24,490 bases of DNA from Planctomycetales bacterium (GTDB taxonomy: Bacteria > Planctomycetota > Planctomycetia > Pirellulales > Thermoguttaceae). The translations under genes were made by a program, and so were the position numbers. Under the pieces are notes generated by a model. It searched no databases. It was not told the DNA's origin and was given only the letters and a program-made list of their open reading frames with translations. Numbering within the stretch: the first letter of the stretch is position 1; each line of letters starts with the position of its first letter. Positions 1-7,499 of the stretch are shown piece after piece. The stretch is taken from contig SKOZ01000033.1 of the NCBI GenBank assembly GCA_007119795.1, forward strand, positions 1 to 24,490. Reading direction: 5' to 3'.

Positions 1-2
1 CC

Positions 3-125
3 AGGGAGGCCACGCCGCCGCCGGAGAATCTCCTCCCCGATCGTTATGCGGACGCGCGCGGATCGGGCCTCTCCTACACCGTGGTGCCCGGGGAGAACAC
101 GTACGACATCGAGCTCACTCGTTAG
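3..125 (+). CDS. C-terminal fragment of a transthyretin-like (carboxypeptidase-regulatory-like) small protein
   Basis: An open frame enters from the left edge and stops at TAG 123-125, giving about 40 residues. The end reads PGENTYDIELTR, and upstream there is NLLPDRYADARGSGL. This resembles the last strand of the small transthyretin-like or carboxypeptidase-regulatory lipoproteins abundant in Planctomycetota, which commonly finish with an 'IP.KY...S.L...V..GENT.D..L' pattern. That pattern is recalled from the family, not searched. No function beyond a probable exported beta-sandwich can be inferred. It lies 67 bases upstream of the TPR lipoprotein gene on the same strand and could be co-transcribed. 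The gap contains a short perfect inverted repeat (CCGCAG-A-CTGCGG near 126-138) with no T-run, so there is no convincing terminator. Confidence 0.55.
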   Translation, partial: REATPPPENLLPDRYADARGSGLSYTVVPGENTYDIELTR

Positions 126-192
126 CCGCAGACTGCGGAACGGGCTCCGGCCCCAGGGTGAATCCGCCCGCGGGTGATGGGGACTGCGAGGT

Positions 193-1668
193 ATGCGCAA
201 CCGGGTGAGACTGCCTGCCGTAACCGCTGGTCCGTGGAACCGGGTGGGAACGCCCGGCTTGTTGGTCGGAATGCTGGTGCTCGCGCTCGTTGCGGCGGGT
301 TGCGGGCGCCAGCCACCGGCCCAGCGGCAAGAGGGCGAGGGCACTGCGCCACGGTCCCTGCCCGCGGAGGACGCATCGGCTTCGGTGGCGGGGTCCGCCG
401 CCGTTCATCGGGGAGCGGCGGCTGCCGATCCGCCCCTGCCGGCCACCATCGCCGAACTCGACGAGGAAGGCCGGCGCGAGGCCGATCGCCTGGCCGAGGC
501 GTTCCCCGAATCGCCCGATGCCTGGGAAGTCAAGGCCCGCGTCTATCTGCTGCTGACGCGCTACGACGCGGCGGCCGACTACTGGGAGCGGTGCCTGGAG
601 CTCAACCCCGACTACTACTATGCCTACCACGGCCTCGGGCTCGTTGCCGCCAACTTCAACCGGCACGAGGAGGCGGCGGCGATGCACCGCAAGGCCCTGG
701 AGCGGGCGCCGGAGTTCTCCGACGCCGCCCACGAGCTTGCCGACGCACTCATCAACCTTGGTGAGGTCGACGAGGCCGTCGCGGTCCTCGAAGGCCACTT
801 GGAGGTCCGTCCCGATTCCGCCTTCACGGAGGTCTATCTGGGCCAGGCCTATCTGGCCGCGCAGCGCTTCGAGGAGGCGGTAGCGGCATTCCGCAGGGGC
901 CTGGAAGGGGTCCCCAACATCCCCCGCGCGCAGTTCGGGCTGGCCACGGCGCTCACACGGCTGGGGCGGCGCGAGGAAGCGGCGCGGGCGATGGAGGAAT
1001 ACCGCCGCCTGCGGGAGCAAGACAACCGCGCCTTCGACGAGTTCCGCGAAGGGAGCACCGGCTTCGAGAAGAAGGCGCGAGACTACGCCACCCGCTTCAC
1101 CTATGCGGGCCGCGTCTATCTGGCCTACGGGCAGGCCGACGAGGCGGAACGCCTCTTCCGCCGCGCCGCCCAACTCAACCCCTGGAACACGGAGAGCCGC
1201 ATCCTCCTGGCCATGCTCTACCAGCAGACCGGCCGGCCGGAAGAGGCACTCGATGTTTGCCGGGCCCTCGTGGAGATCGCTCCGCAGGAGGCGGCCTACC
1301 ACCTCAACCTAGGCGTGATGTACGGCAACCTCGGCCGGACGGCGGAGGCCGCGGCGGCTCTGCGGGAGGCGATCCGCCTGGAGCCGGAGAATCCGGAGGG
1401 GCACGTCTCCCTGGCCCGGCTGCATCTGTTCGGCGAAAAGGACCACGCCCAGGCCGAGGTCCATGCCCGCCGCGCCCTGGAGCTGGCGCCGACCGCCCGG
1501 CACCATCTCCTCTTGGGCGAGATTCTCGCGGCGGCGGGCCAGCGCCCCGCAGCCCTCGAGGCCGTGGGCAAGGCGGCCGAGCTGGAACCGGCCAACCCGG
1601 AATACCAAGCCTTGCTGCGGCACCTGCGGACCATCGAGGAGGGTCATGCATCCCCCGCGCCCCCCTAG
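193..1668 (+). CDS. TPR-repeat lipoprotein (module 1)
   Basis: This 491-residue protein has a hydrophobic stretch at residues 22-36 ending in VAAGC (Cys37), a plausible lipoprotein signal, so it should be exported and lipid-anchored. From about residue 90 to the end it is built of tetratricopeptide units with typical A..LG..Y...G...EA signatures, for example around 'EPENPEGHVSLARLHLF'. TPR arrays bind proteins; no enzyme motif is visible. The ATG at 193 is preceded by a GGGGA stretch about 10 bases upstream. The 3' end overlaps the start of the following ASPIC/UnbV gene by 23 bases, which implies translational coupling. The pair recurs directly downstream (3397-6336), so the product probably works with its propeller partner at the cell envelope. 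The partnership is inferred from gene order. Confidence 0.9.
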   Translation: MRNRVRLPAVTAGPWNRVGTPGLLVGMLVLALVAAGCGRQPPAQRQEGEGTAPRSLPAEDASASVAGSAAVHRGAAAADPPLPATIAELDEEGRREADRLAEAFPESPDAWEVKARVYLLLTRYDAAADYWERCLELNPDYYYAYHGLGLVAANFNRHEEAAAMHRKALERAPEFSDAAHELADALINLGEVDEAVAVLEGHLEVRPDSAFTEVYLGQAYLAAQRFEEAVAAFRRGLEGVPNIPRAQFGLATALTRLGRREEAARAMEEYRRLREQDNRAFDEFREGSTGFEKKARDYATRFTYAGRVYLAYGQADEAERLFRRAAQLNPWNTESRILLAMLYQQTGRPEEALDVCRALVEIAPQEAAYHLNLGVMYGNLGRTAEAAAALREAIRLEPENPEGHVSLARLHLFGEKDHAQAEVHARRALELAPTARHHLLLGEILAAAGQRPAALEAVGKAAELEPANPEYQALLRHLRTIEEGHASPAPP

Positions 1669-3346
1669 ACGCTGCCCGTTTTTCGCCGTTCCCGCAGTGG
1701 CCCTTCTGCTGCTGGCGGGGCCGCCTGCCGTGGGCGGGCAGGAGCCCATCCTCCTCCGCGACGTCACGGCGGAAACGGGAATCGCCTTCGAGCACACCGC
1801 CGGGGGCAGCGGGGAGCGGTACATCGTGGAGTTCGTCAGCACCGGCCTGGCGACCTTCGACTACGACGGCGACGGCCTCATCGACGTCTACTTCCTGAAC
1901 GGCGCCCCCCTGCGGGGCACGGAGTTCGACCCCGCTTCCCCCCCCAGGAACCGCCTCTACCGCAACAACGGCGACGGGACGTTCACCGACGTCACCGAAG
2001 AGGCCGGCGTGGGCGATACCGGATACGGCCTGGGGGTGGTCGTGGGCGACTACAACAACAACGGCCTGACGGACATCTACGTCAACAACTTCGGCGGCAA
2101 CGTCCTCTACCGCAACAACGGCGACGGCACCTTCACCGACGTGACGCGGCAGGCGGGCGTGGGCAACGGCCACCGCGTGGGCGCCGGCGCCGCCTTCCTG
2201 GACATCGACGGCGACGGCACCGTCGACCTCTACGCCTCCAACTACCTCATCTTCTGCTACGACCGCCACGACGCCGTCACCCGCCGCGGCGTGCTCGTCT
2301 CCGGCCCCATCGACTATCAGCCCGACCCCGACACCCTCTTCCGCAACAACGGCGACGGCACCTTCACCGACGTCAGCGTCGCCTCGGGCATCGCCCGCCA
2401 CGCCGGCACCGGCATGGGGATGGTCTGCGCCGACTTCACCAAGGACGGCCACACCGACGTCTTCATCGCCAACGACACCATGGCCAATTATCTCTTTCTC
2501 AACGACGGCTTCGGCCATTTCGAGGAGGTGGGGCTGCTCACGGGAACGGCATACAACTTCGCCGGCATGCAGCAGGGCAACATGGGCGTCGACTGCGGCG
2601 ACTTCGACAACGACGGCTGGCTGGACCTCGCGACCACCAACTACGTCGACGTGGCGCCCGTCCTCTACCGCAACGCGGGCGACGGTTTCTTCGACGACGT
2701 CACCGTGCGGACCGGCGCGGGCCGCAGCGCCGTGCGCGACGTCACCTGGGGCGTGGGCCTGGTGGACTTCAACAACACCGGCCACCGCGACCTCTTCATC
2801 GCCTGCGGCAACCTTACGGCGATCGTCGAGGAGCTGAACGAGTTCCTGCCCTACGCCGTCCCCAACGTGCTCATGATGAACGACGGCCAGGGCCGCTTCG
2901 TCGACGTCACGGCGAGCAGCGGCGACGGCCTCGCCGTGGTCGCCGTCAGCCGCGGCGCCGCCTTCGACGACCTCAGCAACAACGGCCGCATCGACGCGGT
3001 CGTCGTCAACAAGGATGGCCCGCCGACGATCCTCCGCAACGAGTCGCCGGCCGAGCACCACTGGATCCAGGTCGAGCTCGAGGGGGTCCGCGCCAACCGC
3101 GGCGGCGTGGGCGCGCAGGTCACCGTGGTGGCCGGCGACCTTACGCAGTTGGCCGAGGTCCACGCCGGCCGCGGCTACCAGAGCCACTACGGCAGCCGCC
3201 TCCACTTCGGCTTGGGCCACCGCGACCGCATCGACCGTATCGAGGTCCGCTGGGTCGGCGGCGGTGTGGACGTCTTCGAGAATCCCCCGGTCGACCGCCG
3301 CATCCAGCTGCGGGAAGGGAGGGGAAGGGTGAAGGGTGAAGGGTGA
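1646..3346 (+). CDS. Secreted CRTAC1-like FG-GAP/VCBS propeller with C-terminal ASPIC/UnbV domain (module 1)
   Basis: The ATG at 1646 opens a 566-residue protein. It is chosen because a signal peptide follows at once (hydrophobic residues about 12-29) and GAGGAGGG lies just upstream, inside the end of the TPR gene. Seven calcium-binding-type motifs follow one another, such as DYDGDGLID (72-80), DYNNNGLTD (135-143), DIDGDGTVD, DFTKDGHTD, DFDNDGWLD, DFNNTGHRD and DLSNNGRID. This is consistent with a seven-bladed beta-propeller. Repeated RNNGDGTFTDV segments mark the FG-GAP/VCBS units. Residues about 471-560, starting HHWIQVELEG and containing YQSHYGSRLHFGLG, are an ASPIC/UnbV domain. The family is exported and of poorly known function; a binding or adhesion role is usually assumed. 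The last residues (VKGEG) and the stop are encoded by a heptamer repeat. Confidence 0.93.
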   Translation: MHPPRPPRRCPFFAVPAVALLLLAGPPAVGGQEPILLRDVTAETGIAFEHTAGGSGERYIVEFVSTGLATFDYDGDGLIDVYFLNGAPLRGTEFDPASPPRNRLYRNNGDGTFTDVTEEAGVGDTGYGLGVVVGDYNNNGLTDIYVNNFGGNVLYRNNGDGTFTDVTRQAGVGNGHRVGAGAAFLDIDGDGTVDLYASNYLIFCYDRHDAVTRRGVLVSGPIDYQPDPDTLFRNNGDGTFTDVSVASGIARHAGTGMGMVCADFTKDGHTDVFIANDTMANYLFLNDGFGHFEEVGLLTGTAYNFAGMQQGNMGVDCGDFDNDGWLDLATTNYVDVAPVLYRNAGDGFFDDVTVRTGAGRSAVRDVTWGVGLVDFNNTGHRDLFIACGNLTAIVEELNEFLPYAVPNVLMMNDGQGRFVDVTASSGDGLAVVAVSRGAAFDDLSNNGRIDAVVVNKDGPPTILRNESPAEHHWIQVELEGVRANRGGVGAQVTVVAGDLTQLAEVHAGRGYQSHYGSRLHFGLGHRDRIDRIEVRWVGGGVDVFENPPVDRRIQLREGRGRVKGEG

Positions 3347-3372
3347 GGGGTGAAGGGTGAAGGGTGAAGGGT
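3324..3372 (+). repeat. Heptanucleotide tandem repeat, 7 x GAAGGGT
   Basis: Seven head-to-tail units of GAAGGGT run from 3324 to 3372. The fourth unit (3345-3351) is GAGGGGT; the other six are identical. A degenerate GGGAAGGGA precedes the array. It encodes the last residues and stop codon of the upstream propeller gene and ends 24 bases before the ATG of the next TPR gene. Because each unit contains TGA and 7 is not a multiple of 3, any frame entering the array stops within three units. It resembles the short tandemly repeated heptamers known from cyanobacteria and other genomes. Confidence 0.95.
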
Positions 3373-3396
3373 CTCCCCAGTTGGAGATGCGAGCAC

Positions 3397-4623
3397 ATGA
3401 GGAAGGGCGACAAGCATTCCGGGCGCGGGCAAGGGGATGATTCCCTTGCCCGCGCGCCGCGGCGCCGCCGGGTGGCGGCCTTGGCGGTGCTGGTCGCGGC
3501 CGCCCTTGCCGCCCTCGTCCTGACACGGGTCTGGCCGGGGAGCCACGGCCGCGGCGACTCGCCGGAATGGACCGAACAAGAGGCGGCGATCCAAGAGGCG
3601 CTCCGCGCCCGCCCCTTCCAGCCCGACGCCACCGCCGACGAGCTCCGCGACGAAGCGGTGGGGACGGTAGCGGCACTCGCGGCGGCCTACCCGGAGGAGG
3701 TCGAGGCCCTTGCCCTTGCGGCCCACGTCTACACCCGCCTGGGCAGCCACGACCGGGCGGCTGCACTCTGGCGGAGCTGCATCGAGATCGCCCCCCGGTT
3801 CGCGAACGCCCACTTCCAACTCGGCCGCGTGCTCCGCCAGCAGGGCGATCTCGACGAGGCGGCCGCGCGGCTCGAAGAGGTGGTGCGGCTGGAACCGGCC
3901 CATCCCGGGGCGCCGCCGCTGCTGGCCGACGCCCTGATGCAGCTCGGCCGCGCCGAGGATGCCGTGGCGATGCTCGAACGGCACCACGAACACCACCCCG
4001 GGAGCGACCGGTCGCTCCTGGCACTGGGACAGGCGCAGCTCCAGGCCGGGCGGACGGAGGAAGCGGGAGAGACCTTCGCGCAGTTGGTCGCCGCCTTCCC
4101 CGCCGACGCCCGCGGCTACTACGGGCTGGCCAGGGTCTATGCCCGGCAGGGCGAGAGCGCGCAGTCCCGCGAACACATGGAGGCCTTTCGCGAGCTGGGT
4201 GCCGTCGATTTCCACGGCCGTGCCGACGAAATCCGCACCTACGACGACGCCGCCAACTTGCGGCGGCTCCTAGGCCAGGCGCTCATGGACGCGGGGATCG
4301 TTTACGGACAGCAGCAAGACCTGGCAGGGGCCGAACTGGCCTGGCGGAAGGCGGCCGCCCTCGATGCGGAGGAGGTAGCGTCCCGGCGCGCTCTGCTCCT
4401 GCTCTACGAGGAACAGGGCCGCGAGGAGAAGGCGCTGGCGGTCTGCGAAGAGCTCGCTCGTCTCGAGCCGGAGAACCCCACGCACTGGTTGAACCTGGCG
4501 CTGCTCAACGGCCGCCTCCAGCGCGCCGAGGCGGCCCTGTCCGCCATCGAACGGGCGCTGGAGCTCGAGCCGCAGAGCCCCAAGATCCGCGAAATCCACG
4601 ACATGATCCGAGAAGGGATGTGA
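3397..4623 (+). CDS. Membrane-anchored TPR-repeat protein (module 2)
   Basis: The ATG at 3397 has GGAG about 10 bases upstream and gives 408 residues. An in-frame GTG at 3364 lies inside the heptamer array and is less likely. The N-terminus is basic (residues 1-23, including RRRR), followed by a single hydrophobic segment at about 25-43 and then a Ser/Gly/Glu linker. That is a signal-anchor topology with the bulk outside the cytoplasm. From about residue 85 on there are TPR units such as NAHFQLGRVLRQQGDLDEAA, ending near ALELEPQSPKI. It corresponds to the module 1 TPR protein in position and general plan, but is anchored by a helix rather than a lipid. It ends 3 bases before the ATG of the next propeller gene, so the two are surely co-translated. 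Confidence 0.9.
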   Translation: MRKGDKHSGRGQGDDSLARAPRRRRVAALAVLVAAALAALVLTRVWPGSHGRGDSPEWTEQEAAIQEALRARPFQPDATADELRDEAVGTVAALAAAYPEEVEALALAAHVYTRLGSHDRAAALWRSCIEIAPRFANAHFQLGRVLRQQGDLDEAAARLEEVVRLEPAHPGAPPLLADALMQLGRAEDAVAMLERHHEHHPGSDRSLLALGQAQLQAGRTEEAGETFAQLVAAFPADARGYYGLARVYARQGESAQSREHMEAFRELGAVDFHGRADEIRTYDDAANLRRLLGQALMDAGIVYGQQQDLAGAELAWRKAAALDAEEVASRRALLLLYEEQGREEKALAVCEELARLEPENPTHWLNLALLNGRLQRAEAALSAIERALELEPQSPKIREIHDMIREGM

Positions 4624-4626
4624 GCG

Positions 4627-6336
4627 ATGCGCCCGGCAGCCGCTTTGCGTGATCGACCGCGCGGCCGGCTCGCGCTGATGCTCCTGCTGGGTCTGCTCCT
4701 GCCCGGCCGCGATTCGGCGCGCGGCGCGGAAGGCCCCATCGCGCTCCGCGAGGTCAGCGAGGCCACGGGCATCGCCTTCGTCCATACCGACGGCGGCAGC
4801 GGCGCCCGCTACATCATGGAGACGGTGACCGCGGGTCTGGCCACCTTCGACTTCGACGGCGACGGCCTCATCGACATCTACTTTCTGAACGGCGCACCGC
4901 TCCGCGGCGCCTCGTTCGATCCCGAGGATCCGCCCAAAAACCGCCTCTACCGCAACAACGGCGACTGGACCTTCACCGAAGTCACCGAAGAGGCCGGCGT
5001 GGGCGATACCGGCTACGGCCTGGGGGTGGTCGTGGGCGACTACAACAACAACGGCCTCCCGGACATCTTCGTCAACAACTTCGGTGGCTACGTCCTCTAC
5101 CGCAACAACGGCGACGGCACCTTCACCGAAGTCAGCCGCGCGGCCGGCCTCGTGGGCGAACCGCAAGCCGTCGGTGCGGGGGCCTGCTTCCTCGACGCCG
5201 ACGGCGACGGAACGCTGGACCTCTTCGTCTCCAGCTACCTGGACTTCACCTACGAAACGCACATCCACAATGTCTGGATGGGCTACCACGTCTACCCGGG
5301 GCCCGACCATTATCCTCCCACCGCCGATCGATTCTTCCGCAACAACGGCGACGGCACCTTCACCGACGCCAGCGTGGAATCGGGGATCGCCGCCGCCCTG
5401 GGGCGCGGCATGGGCACGGTCTGCGCCGATTTCAACAACAACGGCCACACGGACATCCTCGTGGCCAACGACTCCAGCCCCAATTTCCTCTTCGAGAACG
5501 ACGGCCGCGGCGCCTTCCGCGAAGTCGGCCTGGAGAGCGGCGTGGCCTTCGACCTCTACGGCAGCATCCACGGCAGCATGGGCATCGAGTGCGGCGATTA
5601 CGACAACGACGGCTGGCTCGACTTCTACCAGACCTCCTACCAGGGGCAGTTGGGCGTGCTCTACCGCAATCTCGGCGGCACCCTGCTCGAGGACGTCACC
5701 ATGAGCACCGGCGCGGGCGCAGGGACGCTGCCGCACGTCACCTGGGGGGTGGGCCTGATCGACTTCGACAACGACGGCCACCGCGACCTCTACATCGCCT
5801 GCGGCCACCTCTACGACAACGTCGATCTCTTCTCCGACGCCACCTCCTACCGGGTGCGGAACATCCTCCTCAGGAACGACGGCCGGGGACGCTTCCTCGA
5901 CGTCTCCGACCGCAGCGGCGACGGGCTCCTCCCCGAGCTGAGCAGCCGCGGGGCGGCCTTCGACGACCTGGACAACAGCGGCCGCATCGACGTCGTGGTC
6001 CTCAACAGCCGCAGCCCGCCCACGGTCCTCCGCAACGAGTCGCCGGGCGGCCATCACTGGCTCCAGGTCGAGCTCGAGGGGACCCGCACCAACCGCGACG
6101 GCGTGGGGGCGCGGGTCACCGTCGCGGCCGGCGACCTGGTGCAAGTGGCGGAAGTCCACGCCGGGCGGAGCTACCAGAGCCACTACGGGACGCGGCTCCA
6201 CTTCGGCCTCGGCCGCCGCGACCACGTCGATCGCATCGAGGTCCGCTGGATCGGCGGCGATGTGGAGGTCTTCGAGAGTCCAGGGGTCGACCGCCTCATC
6301 AAGCTGCGGGAGGGGACGGGGGGCGGGCCGATGTGA
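4627..6336 (+). CDS. Secreted CRTAC1-like FG-GAP/VCBS propeller with C-terminal ASPIC/UnbV domain (module 2)
   Basis: This 569-residue protein starts 3 bases after the stop of the TPR gene. A signal peptide is visible (LALMLLLGLLLPG, about residues 15-27). The calcium-loop series is the same as in the module 1 protein: DFDGDGLID, DYNNNGLPD, DADGDGTLD, DFNNNGHTD, DYDNDGWLD, DFDNDGHRD and DLDNSGRID, again seven. The C-terminal ASPIC/UnbV domain spans about residues 474-563 (HHWLQVELEG, YQSHYGTRLHFGLG). The two propellers align nearly end to end without large gaps, so they are paralogues from a local duplication. The module 2 copy has more complete Asp ligands in some loops (DFDNDGHRD against DFNNTGHRD). 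It is the last gene of the run. The 61 bases to the convergent SDR gene hold only weak inverted repeats (for example AAGGAGA 6376 with TCTCCTT 6405). Confidence 0.93.
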   Translation: MRPAAALRDRPRGRLALMLLLGLLLPGRDSARGAEGPIALREVSEATGIAFVHTDGGSGARYIMETVTAGLATFDFDGDGLIDIYFLNGAPLRGASFDPEDPPKNRLYRNNGDWTFTEVTEEAGVGDTGYGLGVVVGDYNNNGLPDIFVNNFGGYVLYRNNGDGTFTEVSRAAGLVGEPQAVGAGACFLDADGDGTLDLFVSSYLDFTYETHIHNVWMGYHVYPGPDHYPPTADRFFRNNGDGTFTDASVESGIAAALGRGMGTVCADFNNNGHTDILVANDSSPNFLFENDGRGAFREVGLESGVAFDLYGSIHGSMGIECGDYDNDGWLDFYQTSYQGQLGVLYRNLGGTLLEDVTMSTGAGAGTLPHVTWGVGLIDFDNDGHRDLYIACGHLYDNVDLFSDATSYRVRNILLRNDGRGRFLDVSDRSGDGLLPELSSRGAAFDDLDNSGRIDVVVLNSRSPPTVLRNESPGGHHWLQVELEGTRTNRDGVGARVTVAAGDLVQVAEVHAGRSYQSHYGTRLHFGLGRRDHVDRIEVRWIGGDVEVFESPGVDRLIKLREGTGGGPM

Positions 6337-6397
6337 GGGGCGCCGAATGACCTCGGAATCGTCGGCCGGGCGATGAAGGAGAGGGAAGGCATACGTT

Positions 6398-7327
6398 TCA
6401 TCCGTCTCCTTCGCCTTTCGTGAGCCCCGCAGACGACTGCGCCTTCTTGACCAGGTGGCGGATGCCGAAGCGGATCATGCGGTCGCGGAGGCGGTCGGGG
6501 GTCGATCGCCACCAGAGGATCCACAGCCGCGTACGCCAGTCTACCGGGTAGCGGGTACGGGGCCGCCGCGCGGTCAGGGCGTGGACGACGGCGCGCACGA
6601 CCCGCTCGACGGGCATGGCGCTGCGGGCCTCGTCGAGGGTGACCTGCTGCATGGCCGCGAGCTCCCCGCCGTAGAGTGCGAGGGCCTCCGGATCCAGGGC
6701 CCTGCCGAGCGCCGCGGCATTCGTGCGGGCCTTGTCCCAGATGGGCGTCTTCACGCTCCCCGCCTCGACGATCGCCACCTCGATGCCCCAGCGAGCCAAC
6801 TCCACCCGCATGACGTCGGTGAGCGCCTCCAGGGCCGACTTCGAGGCAGCGTAGGCCCCCAATAGCGGCAGGGCGATCCGGCCGCTGACCGACCCCATGT
6901 TCACGATGCGGCCGCGGGACGCGCGGAGCAGGGGGAGCATCGCTCGCGTCACCGCCACCAGGCCGAGCACGTTCACCTCGAACTGGCGGCGAAGGTCTTC
7001 GTCGGAGACGAGCTCCAGGGGACCGCCGACGGCGATACCCGCGTTGTTCACCAGCCCGGCAAGGCCGGCGTCCCCGCAACGCTTCTCGATCTCCGTCACC
7101 GCGGCGGCAACGGTTTCGCGGTCGGTAACGTCGATCCGCAGGGGTACGATTCGCGGCGATATCTCCTCGAGCAGGCGGCGGGAGGCCTCGTCGGAGCGGA
7201 CACCGGCGAAGACGCACCACCCGCGGCGGTCCAGTTCGGCGGCCACGGCGGCACCAATCCCGGTCGAAGCGCCGGTGACCAGGACTCCCGGCAGATCGTT
7301 TTGCGAAGAGCGCATCATAGTGATCAT
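6398..7327 (-). CDS. Short-chain dehydrogenase/reductase (classical SDR)
   Basis: This is an NAD(P)-dependent oxidoreductase of about 309 residues. The Rossmann glycine motif TGASTGIG is at residues 18-25, RIDVTD near 64-69, NNAG at 94-97, the catalytic Ser in GSVSGR (146), and the YAASK catalytic Tyr-Lys pair at Y159/K163. EAGSVKTPI follows, as is usual after the active site. About 60 C-terminal residues are Arg/Trp rich (DWRTRLWILWWRSTP), like membrane-associated retinol-dehydrogenase-type SDRs. The substrate cannot be told. The start is uncertain: ATGs at 7327, 7318 and 7315 and a GTG at 7360 are all in frame and none has a good Shine-Dalgarno sequence. The gene runs convergent to the ASPIC/UnbV cluster and divergent from the GGDEF gene. 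Confidence 0.93.
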   Translation of the reverse strand: MITMMRSSQNDLPGVLVTGASTGIGAAVAAELDRRGWCVFAGVRSDEASRRLLEEISPRIVPLRIDVTDRETVAAAVTEIEKRCGDAGLAGLVNNAGIAVGGPLELVSDEDLRRQFEVNVLGLVAVTRAMLPLLRASRGRIVNMGSVSGRIALPLLGAYAASKSALEALTDVMRVELARWGIEVAIVEAGSVKTPIWDKARTNAAALGRALDPEALALYGGELAAMQQVTLDEARSAMPVERVVRAVVHALTARRPRTRYPVDWRTRLWILWWRSTPDRLRDRMIRFGIRHLVKKAQSSAGLTKGEGDG

Positions 7328-7499
7328 TGTGACCGCTCGGCGCCCGCAAATCCAGATCACGACAACGAGAACTTCTGGGGGGGTATTCTTCCCTTCTGGA
7401 TGACCACGGGTCGCCGCCTAGCGCGGTCGCCCTAACGGTTTGACCCCACCCGGCCCATGACCTAGGGTTGTTTGACCGTCCGACCCGATCGAGCCACCG

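Noticed and set aside
3324..3372. CRISPR array
   Set aside because: The 7-base units are contiguous with no spacers.
1304..4024. Very long - strand frame of about 900 codons opposite the TPR/propeller genes
   Set aside because: It is a shadow of high-GC genes: Val/Asp/Ala-rich monotony (VDVDEAVAVV types) mirrors the Asp/Asn loops of the + strand propellers, and it crosses two real genes and the heptamer repeat.
4270..6225. Long - strand frame of about 650 codons opposite the second propeller
   Set aside because: Same antisense shadow pattern; no domain, and the opposing + strand gene is unambiguous.
7439..7468. Promoter TTGACC / TAGGGT for the GGDEF gene
   Set aside because: The -10 is poor (18-base spacing, only three matches) and a second TTGACC nearby has no partner; not strong enough to list.
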